Assembly: GCA_003512825.1 (NCBI GenBank)
Contig: DOOI01000213.1
Coordinates: forward strand, 25,910-89,909
DNA length: 64,000 nucleotides
Origin: Paracoccaceae bacterium
GTDB lineage: Bacteria; Pseudomonadota; Alphaproteobacteria; Rhodobacterales; Rhodobacteraceae
Reading direction: 5' to 3'
Part shown: in pieces, positions 1-7,553 of the stretch
Position numbering within the stretch: the first letter of the stretch is position 1
Layout: each line of letters begins with the position of its first letter
The notes under the pieces: model-generated
Seen by the model: the letters and a program-made list of their open reading frames with translations, nothing else
What the model was told of the DNA's origin: nothing
Databases searched by the model: none
Translations under genes and position numbers: made by a program

Positions 1-704
1 CTCTGGGTGCGGTTATCTCCATCCATTTTGGCCTTGCCGCACTCTGGCCATTGGCGCTGCCATTTGCAGCGTTGCTAGGCGCGGTTCTGGGTGTTGCGCT
101 TATTCTTGCTCTGTCTGGGTCGCGCGGTGGGTCGGTGACGCTCATTCTTGCGGGTATAGCCATTTCGGCATTGGCCGGGGCGTTCACATCGCTTGTTCTT
201 AATCTCGCTCCCAATCCATGGGCTGCAAACGAGATCGTTTTTTGGATGATGGGTTCGCTTGCCGATCGCTCTTGGCTGCATGTGGCACTCGCCTGCCCCT
301 TTATCTTGATCGGTGCAGGGATTTTGCTGTCACAGGGGCGGGCCTTGGACGCGCTCACATTAGGCGAAGATGCCGCCGAAAGCCTCGGGTTGCGCCTTTC
401 GCATGTTCGCTTGTGGCTTGTTTTGGGCACAGCGGCCGTGGTGGGGGCTGGGGTGGCCGTTGCAGGCGCTGTGGGGTTTGTCGGTCTGGTTGTGCCGCAT
501 CTCTTGCGCCCACTGGTAGCGGGGCGGCCTTCGGTGCTGTTGATTGCGTCTGCTTTGGGCGGTGCTGGCTTGGTTCTTGCCGCTGATGTCGCCGTGCGTG
601 TTCTCTTGCCGACTGGCGATCTAAAGCTTGGTGTTTTGACGGCGCTCGTAGGCGCACCTCTCTTTTTGCATTTGATCTGGAAGATGCGGAGGGGCCAGAT
701 ATGA
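1..704 (+). CDS. Corrinoid (BtuC-like) FecCD-family ABC permease, 5' truncated by window edge
   Basis: Inner-membrane permease of an iron-siderophore/B12-type importer. The reading frame is open from the first full codon at position 3, so the N-terminal part lies outside the window and no true start is visible. About 233 residues are present, which is most of the C-terminal two thirds of a FecCD protein. They contain strongly hydrophobic helices and the family stretch GAVGFVGLVVPHLLRP, which touches the ATPase. The stop overlaps the next ATG in an ATGA junction at 701-704, so it is translationally coupled to the ATPase gene. The substrate is inferred from the cbiZ gene two genes downstream: cobalamin or cobinamide rather than siderophore or haem. 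Family assignment is secure; the substrate is inference. Confidence 0.85.
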   Translation, partial: LGAVISIHFGLAALWPLALPFAALLGAVLGVALILALSGSRGGSVTLILAGIAISALAGAFTSLVLNLAPNPWAANEIVFWMMGSLADRSWLHVALACPFILIGAGILLSQGRALDALTLGEDAAESLGLRLSHVRLWLVLGTAAVVGAGVAVAGAVGFVGLVVPHLLRPLVAGRPSVLLIASALGGAGLVLAADVAVRVLLPTGDLKLGVLTALVGAPLFLHLIWKMRRGQI

Positions 705-1438
705 CGCTTCTTTCGCTCGAGAATCTGACCGTGCGGCGCTGTAAATGCCCGGTCGTCGATCATGTGTCGTTCACAGTGCAGCCCGGTGAAGTCATCGGCC
801 TCTTGGGGCCAAATGGAGCAGGGAAAACCACGTTAATGCGCGGGGCGTTGGGGCTTATAGCGGCTTCCGGGTATTCGTCTCTGGCTGCTTTGGATCCACG
901 GGCACGGTCAAAGGCCGCTGCATGGCTGCCGCAGCAGCGCGATATCGCATGGCCAATGCCCGTCGAGGCGGTGGTGCGACTCGGGCGATTGCCTCATGGC
1001 GACGAGGGTCAGGATCTGGTGGATGCGGCCATGGCGCGCATGGATATCGGCGCTATGCGAGATCGTCCGGCAACAGCCCTTTCAGGCGGCGAGCAAGCGC
1101 GCGTCTTGATTGCCCGCATGCTTGCCCAAGATGCGCCCTTGCTGATGGCGGATGAGCCGGTCGCCGGACTTGATCCGGCTCATCAAATCTCGACAATGCA
1201 AGTGTTCGAAGCGCTGGCAAAAGAGGGCCGAAGTGTCCTCGTCTCGCTTCACGATCTCGGTCTTGCTGTGCGCCATTGTACGCGTTTGATCTTGATGCAG
1301 GCAGGTCAAGTCGTGGCGGATGGCGCACCGTTGGATGTGCTTACGCCAGATCGGTTGCGCTCGGTTTTTGGTATCACGGCTTTTGTCTCTCAAGGCTCGC
1401 AGGGTCCGATTTTTCAGCCGCTGGAGGTGATCCGATGA
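701..1438 (+). CDS. Corrinoid (BtuD-like) ABC transporter ATP-binding protein
   Basis: Cytoplasmic ATPase of 245 residues that powers the preceding permease. Walker A (GPNGAGKTT) lies at residues 36-44, the LSGGEQ signature at 127-132 and Walker B (LLMADEP) at 147-153; the switch histidine is in VSLHDLGLA. The start overlaps the permease stop by 4 nt and its own stop overlaps the cbiZ start by 4 nt. FecE, HmuV and BtuD ATPases are hard to tell apart by sequence, so the corrinoid role rests on the linked CbiZ. No substrate-binding protein or outer-membrane receptor gene is inside the window; both may lie upstream of position 1. Confidence 0.85.
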   Translation: MTLLSLENLTVRRCKCPVVDHVSFTVQPGEVIGLLGPNGAGKTTLMRGALGLIAASGYSSLAALDPRARSKAAAWLPQQRDIAWPMPVEAVVRLGRLPHGDEGQDLVDAAMARMDIGAMRDRPATALSGGEQARVLIARMLAQDAPLLMADEPVAGLDPAHQISTMQVFEALAKEGRSVLVSLHDLGLAVRHCTRLILMQAGQVVADGAPLDVLTPDRLRSVFGITAFVSQGSQGPIFQPLEVIR

Positions 1439-2124
1439 GCGTGACCCAAGACGGCGTTTGGCTGCATTTTGATTTGGGCGCGCCTCTGCGCGTGCTTTCG
1501 TGGTCCTTGACGAACCCCGGTCTTGTCACCAGCAACGCGATGGTTTGGCGCGAGGTCAAAAACAGCGACCTTACACCTGATCTTGATGTAAATGATTGGT
1601 ATGGCCGCGCCCTTGATGAAAAAGGCTGGGGCGCGGCTGTGGCCTTTCTGACCTCGCGCGATATCAGCACATGGGTTGAGGCTAAAGCCGCCGTTGAAGG
1701 GGTGACCGCCCATGCTGTGGCCACCGTAGGCCTGTCAAATGGCGAGCGCGTGGGCGCGCGTGTCGACTATTCAAGCCGGGATTGGAACGGCTCTTGGGGC
1801 ACGATCAATGTTGGGCTGAAGGTCTCGGAGGGGCTTTCCGAAGCAGGATTGATCGAGTTATTGGCGATCGCTGTTCAGGCCCGCACTGCGGCAGTGATCG
1901 ATGCGGGGGTTCTTTTGCCCACCGGGCGTGCCACAGGTACAGGCACGGATTGCATCGGCGTCGCCGCGCCGGAAGGGCCAACAAATTATGCAGGCCTGCA
2001 CACGGCCTTGGGCGAAGCTGCCGGGCGCGCCGTCTATCAGGCGGTGCTTCAAGGTGCGAAAGAGTGGCGGCAGGCCTATCCCAAGGCACCCGGCATTGCA
2101 CAGGAGGAACTGGGATGGACATGA
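1435..2124 (+). CDS. cbiZ: Adenosylcobinamide amidohydrolase, CbiZ family
   Basis: CbiZ removes the aminopropanol arm of adenosylcobinamide, and in Rhodobacter sphaeroides can attack pseudo-B12, giving adenosylcobyric acid so that foreign corrinoids are rebuilt into the cell's own cobamide. The 229-residue product has the usual CbiZ length. Its C-terminal half has the family pattern TGTGTDCIGVAAPEG followed by YAGLHTALGEAAGRAVYQAV; its N-terminal half has the AVAFLTSRDI block. The ATG at 1435 overlaps the ATPase stop (ATGA) and was preferred over the long upstream in-frame extension inside the ATPase gene. Its place between importer and TonB energiser genes supports a salvage role. Assignment is from remembered family motifs. 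Confidence 0.75.
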   Translation: MSVTQDGVWLHFDLGAPLRVLSWSLTNPGLVTSNAMVWREVKNSDLTPDLDVNDWYGRALDEKGWGAAVAFLTSRDISTWVEAKAAVEGVTAHAVATVGLSNGERVGARVDYSSRDWNGSWGTINVGLKVSEGLSEAGLIELLAIAVQARTAAVIDAGVLLPTGRATGTGTDCIGVAAPEGPTNYAGLHTALGEAAGRAVYQAVLQGAKEWRQAYPKAPGIAQEELGWT

Positions 2125-2780
2125 GCGCTGTTGGCAACTTTTTGCAAATGGGCGGTCCCGCAATGTGGGCGATCGCTCTGCTCTCTGTGTTCACTGCTGC
2201 GGTTGTCATGTGGAAAGTCTGGCGGTTGGTCCAAGCGGGAGTATGGAGCTCTGCCAAGCCGGGTGGGCAAGTAGACGTCGCACTCCAGCAGTGGATTGAG
2301 GGCGATAAAAACGCCGCCGCGCGTTTGACCGGGCGCGCCATTCTGCACTGTCTCGTGCGCGAAGCGATGAAACTTCGCCTCGATCCGCACCTGAGTGATG
2401 CTGCGGCGCGTGACGAGGTGACCGTCCTTGCCAAAGGCATGGTGGCAGATCTGCGAAGCGGCCTGCGCGCACTGGAACTGATCGTAACGATTGCACCCCT
2501 GCTCGGCTTGTTCGGCACCGTTTTGGGCATGATCGATGCCTTTCAAACCCTGCAAGCCGCGGGCAGCCGTGCCGACCCTTCCGCTTTGGCAGGCGGTATT
2601 TGGGAAGCGCTCTTGACCACGGCTGCCGGTATGGGCGTTGCCATTCCCGCTGCGATGGCCTTGTCATGGTTTGACGGAATTTCCGAAACCATGCAGGGGC
2701 GTATGGAAGCTGCCGCGACCCGTATCTTTACCCGGGGCCCCCAACGGATCAACGAAAACACTCCGGGAGGCCATGGATGA
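2115..2780 (+). CDS. exbB: ExbB/TolQ-family proton channel protein of a TonB system
   Basis: Predicted inner-membrane ExbB-type stator subunit of 221 residues. Three membrane segments fit ExbB: one near residues 15-35, one containing the LLGLFGTVLGM motif, and one containing LLTTAAGMGVAIPAA. The conserved threonines of helices 2 and 3 are present. The start at 2115 is chosen because an AGGAGG at 2102-2107 sits 7 nt upstream; a second ATG at 2121 forms an ATGA overlap with the cbiZ stop and is the alternative. It is followed directly by two exbD genes and tonB, so this operon encodes a private energiser for the corrinoid receptor. MotA/TolQ/ExbB domain identity is secure. Confidence 0.85.
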   Translation: MDMSAVGNFLQMGGPAMWAIALLSVFTAAVVMWKVWRLVQAGVWSSAKPGGQVDVALQQWIEGDKNAAARLTGRAILHCLVREAMKLRLDPHLSDAAARDEVTVLAKGMVADLRSGLRALELIVTIAPLLGLFGTVLGMIDAFQTLQAAGSRADPSALAGGIWEALLTTAAGMGVAIPAAMALSWFDGISETMQGRMEAAATRIFTRGPQRINENTPGGHG

Positions 2781-3151
2781 TGGAGTTCGCCCGCCCAAGG
2801 TCTCGTCGCCGCGTGTCTCTCACGCCGATGATCGACGTCGTGTTTTTGCTTTTGGTATTTTTCATGCTGGCGGCACGCTTTGGGTTCGAGAATAGCCTCG
2901 TGCTTTCTGCGGGAACAGGATCGGTCGCATGGGAAGGCGCGCCGCGTTTGGTTGATGTCTCGCCCGATGGCTTACGCCTCAATGGGGTGAGCATTAACCC
3001 TGAAGATCTTGAAGCGGCTCTTCGTCCTCTTATGCCAGCTGGGGGCACAGTCATTTTGCGCCCTATCGACAGCGCAAACTTGCAACAACTTGTTGCTGCC
3101 AGTGAAATCTTGACGGCCGCCGGTGCGGGCCGCGTTCTGGTCGTGGAGTAA
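2777..3151 (+). CDS. exbD: ExbD biopolymer transport protein, copy 1 (Asp present)
   Basis: Small ExbD/TolR protein of 124 residues: a short basic N-terminus, one membrane helix (about residues 14-34) and a periplasmic domain. The helix reads LTPMIDVVFLLLVFF, and Asp20 corresponds to the essential channel aspartate of ExbD (Asp25 in E. coli), so this copy should carry protons. ATGA overlap with exbB at 2777-2780. It pairs with a second exbD 4 bases downstream that lacks this aspartate. Function: proton-motive-force transduction to TonB together with ExbB. Confidence 0.85.
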   Translation: MMEFARPRSRRRVSLTPMIDVVFLLLVFFMLAARFGFENSLVLSAGTGSVAWEGAPRLVDVSPDGLRLNGVSINPEDLEAALRPLMPAGGTVILRPIDSANLQQLVAASEILTAAGAGRVLVVE

Positions 3152-3155
3152 GCAG

Positions 3156-3578
3156 ATGGATTTTACCCCCACCCGCCGCCGCGACCTGCCCGAGAGTATT
3201 GTTCCGATGATCAACGTCGTATTCTTGCTGTTGATCTTTTTCCTGATGACCGCCCAGATCGCCCCGCCAGACCCTCTCGATGTGCGCCCGCCCTTGTCGG
3301 ATGCTAGCGCCGAGGTGCCGCAAGATGGCGCGCTCTACATGGGGTCTGATGGCAGTTTGGCGTTCAACACGCCTCAAGGTGTGGTGTATGGCGAAGCGGC
3401 ACTTCTGTCGCTTGTGGCGCAAATCTTGGAGCAGGACCAGCTGCAGGGGAAAGGGGAGGTTGTCTTGAAAGCGGATGCCTCTGTTGCGGCGCGCGAAGTC
3501 GCGCGTCTTTTGCCGCGTCTTGCTGTCCTTGGTGTCGGCGATGTTCGCCTAGTAACCGCTGAAGGGGCGCGCCCATGA
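3156..3578 (+). CDS. ExbD-family protein, copy 2, channel Asp replaced by Asn
   Basis: Second ExbD/TolR homologue of 140 residues, with a single helix reading VPMINVVFLLLIFF and a periplasmic domain. At residue 20, the exact position of the channel aspartate in copy 1, the codon is AAC (Asn) at 3213-3215. In studied ExbD proteins an Asp-to-Asn change abolishes activity, so this subunit probably does not carry protons by itself and may act as a structural partner of copy 1. The start at 3156 lies 4 bases after the copy 1 stop, with only weak ribosome-binding sequence. The stop overlaps tonB (ATGA). Family call is firm; the functional reading is inference. Confidence 0.8.
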   Translation: MDFTPTRRRDLPESIVPMINVVFLLLIFFLMTAQIAPPDPLDVRPPLSDASAEVPQDGALYMGSDGSLAFNTPQGVVYGEAALLSLVAQILEQDQLQGKGEVVLKADASVAAREVARLLPRLAVLGVGDVRLVTAEGARP

Positions 3579-4351
3579 TCCGGATTGCCGAGCATCTCAT
3601 CTTTGGCTCGCTCGCGGTTGCAGGCCATCTCGCAGTATTTGGCATCACTGGGGGCGCGCCGGGACCCGGTTCTGCTATGGACGGCCCCGCCGTGATCATG
3701 GAAGCGGCTCCCATCGAGCTGGCCGCGCTTGTGCAGCGCTGGACTGCGGCACCAGACGTAAGCAGCGCGGCACCAGATTTGCTTGGCCCAGATGCTCCAC
3801 CCGAGAATGTGGCTCTCCCGCCAATTGCGGATACCCCGCCCGCCCTCGCGGCCTTGCCCCGCCTTCCCTTGCAAACCCTATCGCCTCAGGCCAGTGCGCC
3901 CGATGTGCCAAATATTGACACTGCTCCCGCCAAACCACCACGCGCCAAGGCCGAAGCACAGCCTGCACCAAAGAAAAAACAAGCGAAGAAAGAGCGCCCG
4001 GAAACCCTACCAACCCCCAAAGCCACTCAAACGGCTCCCGCGCAAAAGCAACAAGATGCTGCGGGAGGCGGGGGCGAGAAAACGCTGATGTCCGCTTGGG
4101 GTAAAGGGATCATGAAGGCACTTGCGCGGCAATCTGTGCGTGGCAAGTCCCTGCCCAAAGGCACGGTTACTCTTGCCTTGACGATAGATACCGCAGGGCA
4201 CCTGCTTGGCGCACGCATTGCCCGCTCGTCTGGGCATGCTGTGTTGGATCAGGCAGCGTTAGCTGCGGTGAGCCGCGCACGTTTTCCAGCGGCCCCCAAA
4301 GGACTGTCGTCTGGAAAACATGCGTTCACTCTTCCGGTGGCCAGCCGTTAA
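3575..4351 (+). CDS. tonB: TonB-family energy transducer
   Basis: Periplasm-spanning protein of 258 residues linking ExbB/ExbD to an outer-membrane receptor. Residues about 6-26 form an N-terminal membrane anchor with a His at 18, comparable to the TonB anchor histidine. A Pro/Lys/Ala-rich spacer follows (about 75-165, with runs such as PKKKQAKKERPE). The last 80 residues form a TonB C-terminal domain (GTVTLALTIDTAGHL, then VLDQAALAAVSRARFPAAP). ATGA overlap with the second exbD. Its TAA overlaps the TAA of the convergent gene by 4 nt. It is the last gene of the corrinoid-uptake operon. Confidence 0.85.
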   Translation: MIRIAEHLIFGSLAVAGHLAVFGITGGAPGPGSAMDGPAVIMEAAPIELAALVQRWTAAPDVSSAAPDLLGPDAPPENVALPPIADTPPALAALPRLPLQTLSPQASAPDVPNIDTAPAKPPRAKAEAQPAPKKKQAKKERPETLPTPKATQTAPAQKQQDAAGGGGEKTLMSAWGKGIMKALARQSVRGKSLPKGTVTLALTIDTAGHLLGARIARSSGHAVLDQAALAAVSRARFPAAPKGLSSGKHAFTLPVASR

Positions 4352-4725
4352 AGCTGGCCCTCTTCCTCAAGAACTTTGCGCGCAACGCGAAAGCATTCTA
4401 GCGCTTGCGGAACACCGCAATAAATCCCCACGATATGCACCGCAGCTCGGATTTGCTCCTTGGTCGCCCCATTGCGAAGCGCTCCCCGGCAATGGATTTC
4501 CCACTCATGCATCTTGCCAAGCGCTCCGATCATCGAGAGGTTCATCAGGCTACGCGTCTTGGCATCAATGGCGTCATCACCCCACCCAAAGCCCCAGCAC
4601 CACGCCGTCATCGCCTCTTGAAAAGGGCGACTAAACTCGTCGGCGGCCGCTAGATTTTTCTCGACATATTCCGCGCCGAGTGTCGCTTTGCGCTGGGCCA
4701 AGCCTTTATCAAACAGGTCTTCCAT
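4348..4725 (-). CDS. Carboxymuconolactone decarboxylase family protein
   Basis: A 125-residue protein of the CMD/AhpD superfamily, resembling 4-carboxymuconolactone decarboxylase: KTRSLMNLSMIGALG, then EIHCRGALRNGATKEQI and IVGIYCGVPQALECFR. The classical enzyme acts in protocatechuate degradation, but no other pca gene of that branch is adjacent, so the reaction cannot be assigned. The reading frame is open to 4833, but the ATG at 4725 is preferred because GAGAGG lies 8 nt upstream; a further ATG at 4731 is possible. It is convergent with tonB (4-nt overlap of stop codons) and divergent from the 4873 operon. Confidence 0.75.
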   Translation of the reverse strand: MEDLFDKGLAQRKATLGAEYVEKNLAAADEFSRPFQEAMTAWCWGFGWGDDAIDAKTRSLMNLSMIGALGKMHEWEIHCRGALRNGATKEQIRAAVHIVGIYCGVPQALECFRVARKVLEEEGQL

Positions 4726-4872
4726 GGTCATGTCCTCTCGTTCCTTTGATCCAAGACTAGCGGCGTTCACGAGAAGAGCCAGATCAGACGTGACAGAACA
4801 GACATTGAAGGGTCGTAAATTGGTTTGCCGCATTGCGTGCTCAGGCTAGGTTGACCTCAAGGGAGACTGCAC

Positions 4873-5850
4873 ATGAATTATCGTATCGACGGGCTTCAAT
4901 ATGCCAACTGGTCGGAAAAGATATTCCGCCAGATGCGACAAGGCGGGCTCGATGCCGTTCATGTGACAATCGCTTACCACGAAACATTCCGCGAAACGGT
5001 CTTGCGGATTGAGCAATGGAACCGCTTTTTTGAGGCGTTTCCCGAACTGATTTTTCAGGGCTTTACCGCCGCCGATGTGGCAAAAGCCCGCGAGACTGGC
5101 CGCACGGCGATTTTTTTTGGTGCACAAAACCCGTCACCAATCGAAGATGATATAGGCCTTGTCGAAGTGCTTCACCGTTTGGGGCTGCGCTTCATGCAAT
5201 TGACTTATAACAACCAATCCCTGCTCGCCACAGGCTGCTATGAGGCAGAAGATGCCGGGATCACGCGCATGGGCCGTGAGGTGATCGCCGAGATGAACCG
5301 CGTTGGTATGGTGGTGGACATGAGCCACTCTGCCGACCGCTCAACAATTGAAGCCGCTGAAATCTCCTCACGTCCGATCGCGATTACTCATGCCAACCCT
5401 TATGATTGGCACCCTGCCAAGCGCAATAAGCGTGACGCGGTGATCCGTGCGGTTACCGAGCGCGGCGGCATGCTGGGCTTCTCGCTCTATCCGCATCATC
5501 TGAAAGATGGATCGGCCTGCACCTTGAGTGACTTTTGCGAGATGATCGCCCGCGCTGCCGAGCGCTATGGGGTTCAACACCTCGCAATAGGCACTGACTT
5601 GTGCCAAGATCACCCCGATAGCGTGGTCGAGTGGATGCGCGTCGGGCGCTGGACGAAACGCATCGACTATGGCGAGGGTTCTGCGACGAATGCAGGGTTC
5701 CCCCCTATGCCTGATTTCTACAAAGACAACCGTGACTTCCCGAATTTCGCCACTGGTCTTGCGTCGGCAGGTTTCATCCCCTCCGAGGTTGAGGCGCTTT
5801 TAGGCGGCAACTGGCATCGCTTCTTTGCAGAAGGCTTTGAGCCGAAATGA
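4873..5850 (+). CDS. M19 membrane-dipeptidase-like protein with altered metal site
   Basis: The 325-residue protein follows the fold order of M19 renal-type dipeptidases: DMSHS (His152), ITHANP (His173) and AIGTD (Asp242) match three metal/active-site positions. The N-terminal HxD pair appears as D-G-L-Q-Y (residues 6-10), so His and Asp are Leu8 and Tyr10. The bridging Glu appears as Gln85 in FFGAQNP. Three of the usual metal-linked residues are therefore replaced, and ordinary dizinc dipeptidase activity is doubtful. There is no signal peptide, so it is probably cytoplasmic. GGGAG precedes the ATG by 6 nt. Its stop overlaps the next gene (ATGA), making it the first gene of a coupled three-gene operon. 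Family placement is good; function is unknown. Confidence 0.75.
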   Translation: MNYRIDGLQYANWSEKIFRQMRQGGLDAVHVTIAYHETFRETVLRIEQWNRFFEAFPELIFQGFTAADVAKARETGRTAIFFGAQNPSPIEDDIGLVEVLHRLGLRFMQLTYNNQSLLATGCYEAEDAGITRMGREVIAEMNRVGMVVDMSHSADRSTIEAAEISSRPIAITHANPYDWHPAKRNKRDAVIRAVTERGGMLGFSLYPHHLKDGSACTLSDFCEMIARAAERYGVQHLAIGTDLCQDHPDSVVEWMRVGRWTKRIDYGEGSATNAGFPPMPDFYKDNRDFPNFATGLASAGFIPSEVEALLGGNWHRFFAEGFEPK

Positions 5851-7553
5851 ACGCATATCCCGCCCTTCTGGCCGCAGTTTCCTCCGACCCGCTCATCGCC
5901 GAAGGCATAACGCCCCGCGCGCCCGAAACTGTCATGCGCCTTTCGCGCATGGGCTCTTTTCACGCATCGCGCCTTTCCTTCATGCGCGTTCTGTTGCGCC
6001 GCATCACAGCGGAAGGCTGGCGCGTTTCAAAACCAGTCTGGACGATCAACGCCCAAGGTGTGGGGCGCGCCGTCTATTCTGCCCAAGGGCCGGAGCGTGC
6101 ATATTCGCTCGTCGCTTTTGCTCATGACCTCCCCCCAGAACAGCGTTCAGACCGCGTGATTGCTACCGCATGGGACGCAACGTTTACTCTCTTCGACGGG
6201 ATCCCGTCTGCGGCTGATCTTGATCGTCTGGAAGCGAATGTTCCACTGCAAGAAGCGGGTCGGATCAGTGAGCGCGAACTTTGCCTCGCGCGCGCCAATC
6301 GCTCGGTGCGCCTATGGGACCACGTCGTCGATCGCCTTGCTGCGGGCGCGCAACCCGATCTGCAAACGGTTCTTGATGTAGGCTACTTGATGCGAACCAC
6401 TGCGGTGTACGGGTCTTCCAAGTTTGGCGCCGCAGATCGCGACGTAATTGCCGCACGCCCAGAATGCGCGGCCCCTTTTCAAGTTGAAATGCTGACCGTC
6501 TGGCTCATTCGCACTTTTGTTATGGACCTTGTCGAACACATGGCCCGCGCGAAGGGGGGCGCTACCGCTGTGCCGATTGAGCCAGCCCTGCGCCGCCGCT
6601 TTGGGATCGGAAATTCCACGGGTCTGGGAATGGCTCCGTTTCTGATGACCCACCCGGTTCTGCTCAACAATTGGATTGCTGCGCGTGAATGGGCTTTGGC
6701 GCGGGTGCGCTCAGTCAGCACACCTTCGGCGCCTGAAATCGACCGTTTCAACGCGCTTGTGCCACGTGTTGCGCGCAATGCAGCCGAGTGGCAGTCCTCC
6801 CATCCGGTACAGATGGTCAAACTTGCGGCCCTGCGCGAAGACCTGTCGCGTCTCACCGCAAAAGTGGCCGAAGGTCTTGCGCCCCACGCCCCGTGGAACA
6901 CGCTCTGGGTTTGGGCCGAAACCGCTCTGAGTGAAGAAGGCCAAGAGGCGTTGGCTTCGCTCTTGATCGAAGTGCATCCTGATTTAGTGGATGGGTTGGC
7001 AGAGTGCATGGCAGCAGATGAGGCCGCCTCGTTTCCTCTCGATGGCGCCCAATCGGTCGCGGCCCTGCGTCAGAAAATTGTCACGCATTATGGCTGGGCC
7101 CTGTCGATGGACTGGAGCGCAAAGCCCGCTCAGGCGCGAGTTTGGTATGTCTCTCAAGAAAAGCTTGAGCCGCGTCTTGGCGAGCGCTGGCAAGAAGATG
7201 TTGCAGAGTGGGAACAACCCCTTCAGCCGGGGCGCGATGTCGCCATGCTTGAACGGGCGCTTGTCGGCGTCGAGGGCACGGTCGCGGCCTTTGTGCTCCG
7301 CTACCCCGAACATCGTTACGCAATCCGTCGCGTCCAGATCTGCAGCCGCTTTCCCTATGCCGAAATTCACGACAACACGATATCCGACCAACTGCTCCCC
7401 ATTGATCTTCTGCGTGCCAAACTTTCCTTTTTCGGAGCGACCCATTTCGACCCCCGGTCAGACCGCTGGGTTCGCATCAACATGTTTCGCGGCGCACCTT
7501 TCCCCCATGAAATCGCTGCAGAAGAATCCGACTTATGGGCATATCCCGTATGA
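5847..7553 (+). CDS. Conserved-looking 568-aa protein of unknown function
   Basis: I do not recognise this protein. It is 568 residues, soluble by inspection (no signal peptide or clear membrane helix), and rich in Trp, Arg and Ala. Stretches that look like conserved motifs are GNSTGLGMAPFLMTHP (near residue 255) and CSRFPYAEIHDNTI (near 500). The start overlaps the M19-like gene by 4 nt, and the stop overlaps the DUF3726 gene by 4 nt (7550-7553), so the three products are probably made in fixed ratio and may act together. Codon choice looks like that of its neighbours, so recent transfer is not indicated. Confidence 0.6.
   Translation: MNAYPALLAAVSSDPLIAEGITPRAPETVMRLSRMGSFHASRLSFMRVLLRRITAEGWRVSKPVWTINAQGVGRAVYSAQGPERAYSLVAFAHDLPPEQRSDRVIATAWDATFTLFDGIPSAADLDRLEANVPLQEAGRISERELCLARANRSVRLWDHVVDRLAAGAQPDLQTVLDVGYLMRTTAVYGSSKFGAADRDVIAARPECAAPFQVEMLTVWLIRTFVMDLVEHMARAKGGATAVPIEPALRRRFGIGNSTGLGMAPFLMTHPVLLNNWIAAREWALARVRSVSTPSAPEIDRFNALVPRVARNAAEWQSSHPVQMVKLAALREDLSRLTAKVAEGLAPHAPWNTLWVWAETALSEEGQEALASLLIEVHPDLVDGLAECMAADEAASFPLDGAQSVAALRQKIVTHYGWALSMDWSAKPAQARVWYVSQEKLEPRLGERWQEDVAEWEQPLQPGRDVAMLERALVGVEGTVAAFVLRYPEHRYAIRRVQICSRFPYAEIHDNTISDQLLPIDLLRAKLSFFGATHFDPRSDRWVRINMFRGAPFPHEIAAEESDLWAYPV

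Noticed and set aside
1-700. Cobalamin riboswitch for the corrinoid operon
   Set aside because: The window begins inside the permease gene; any riboswitch would lie upstream and cannot be seen.
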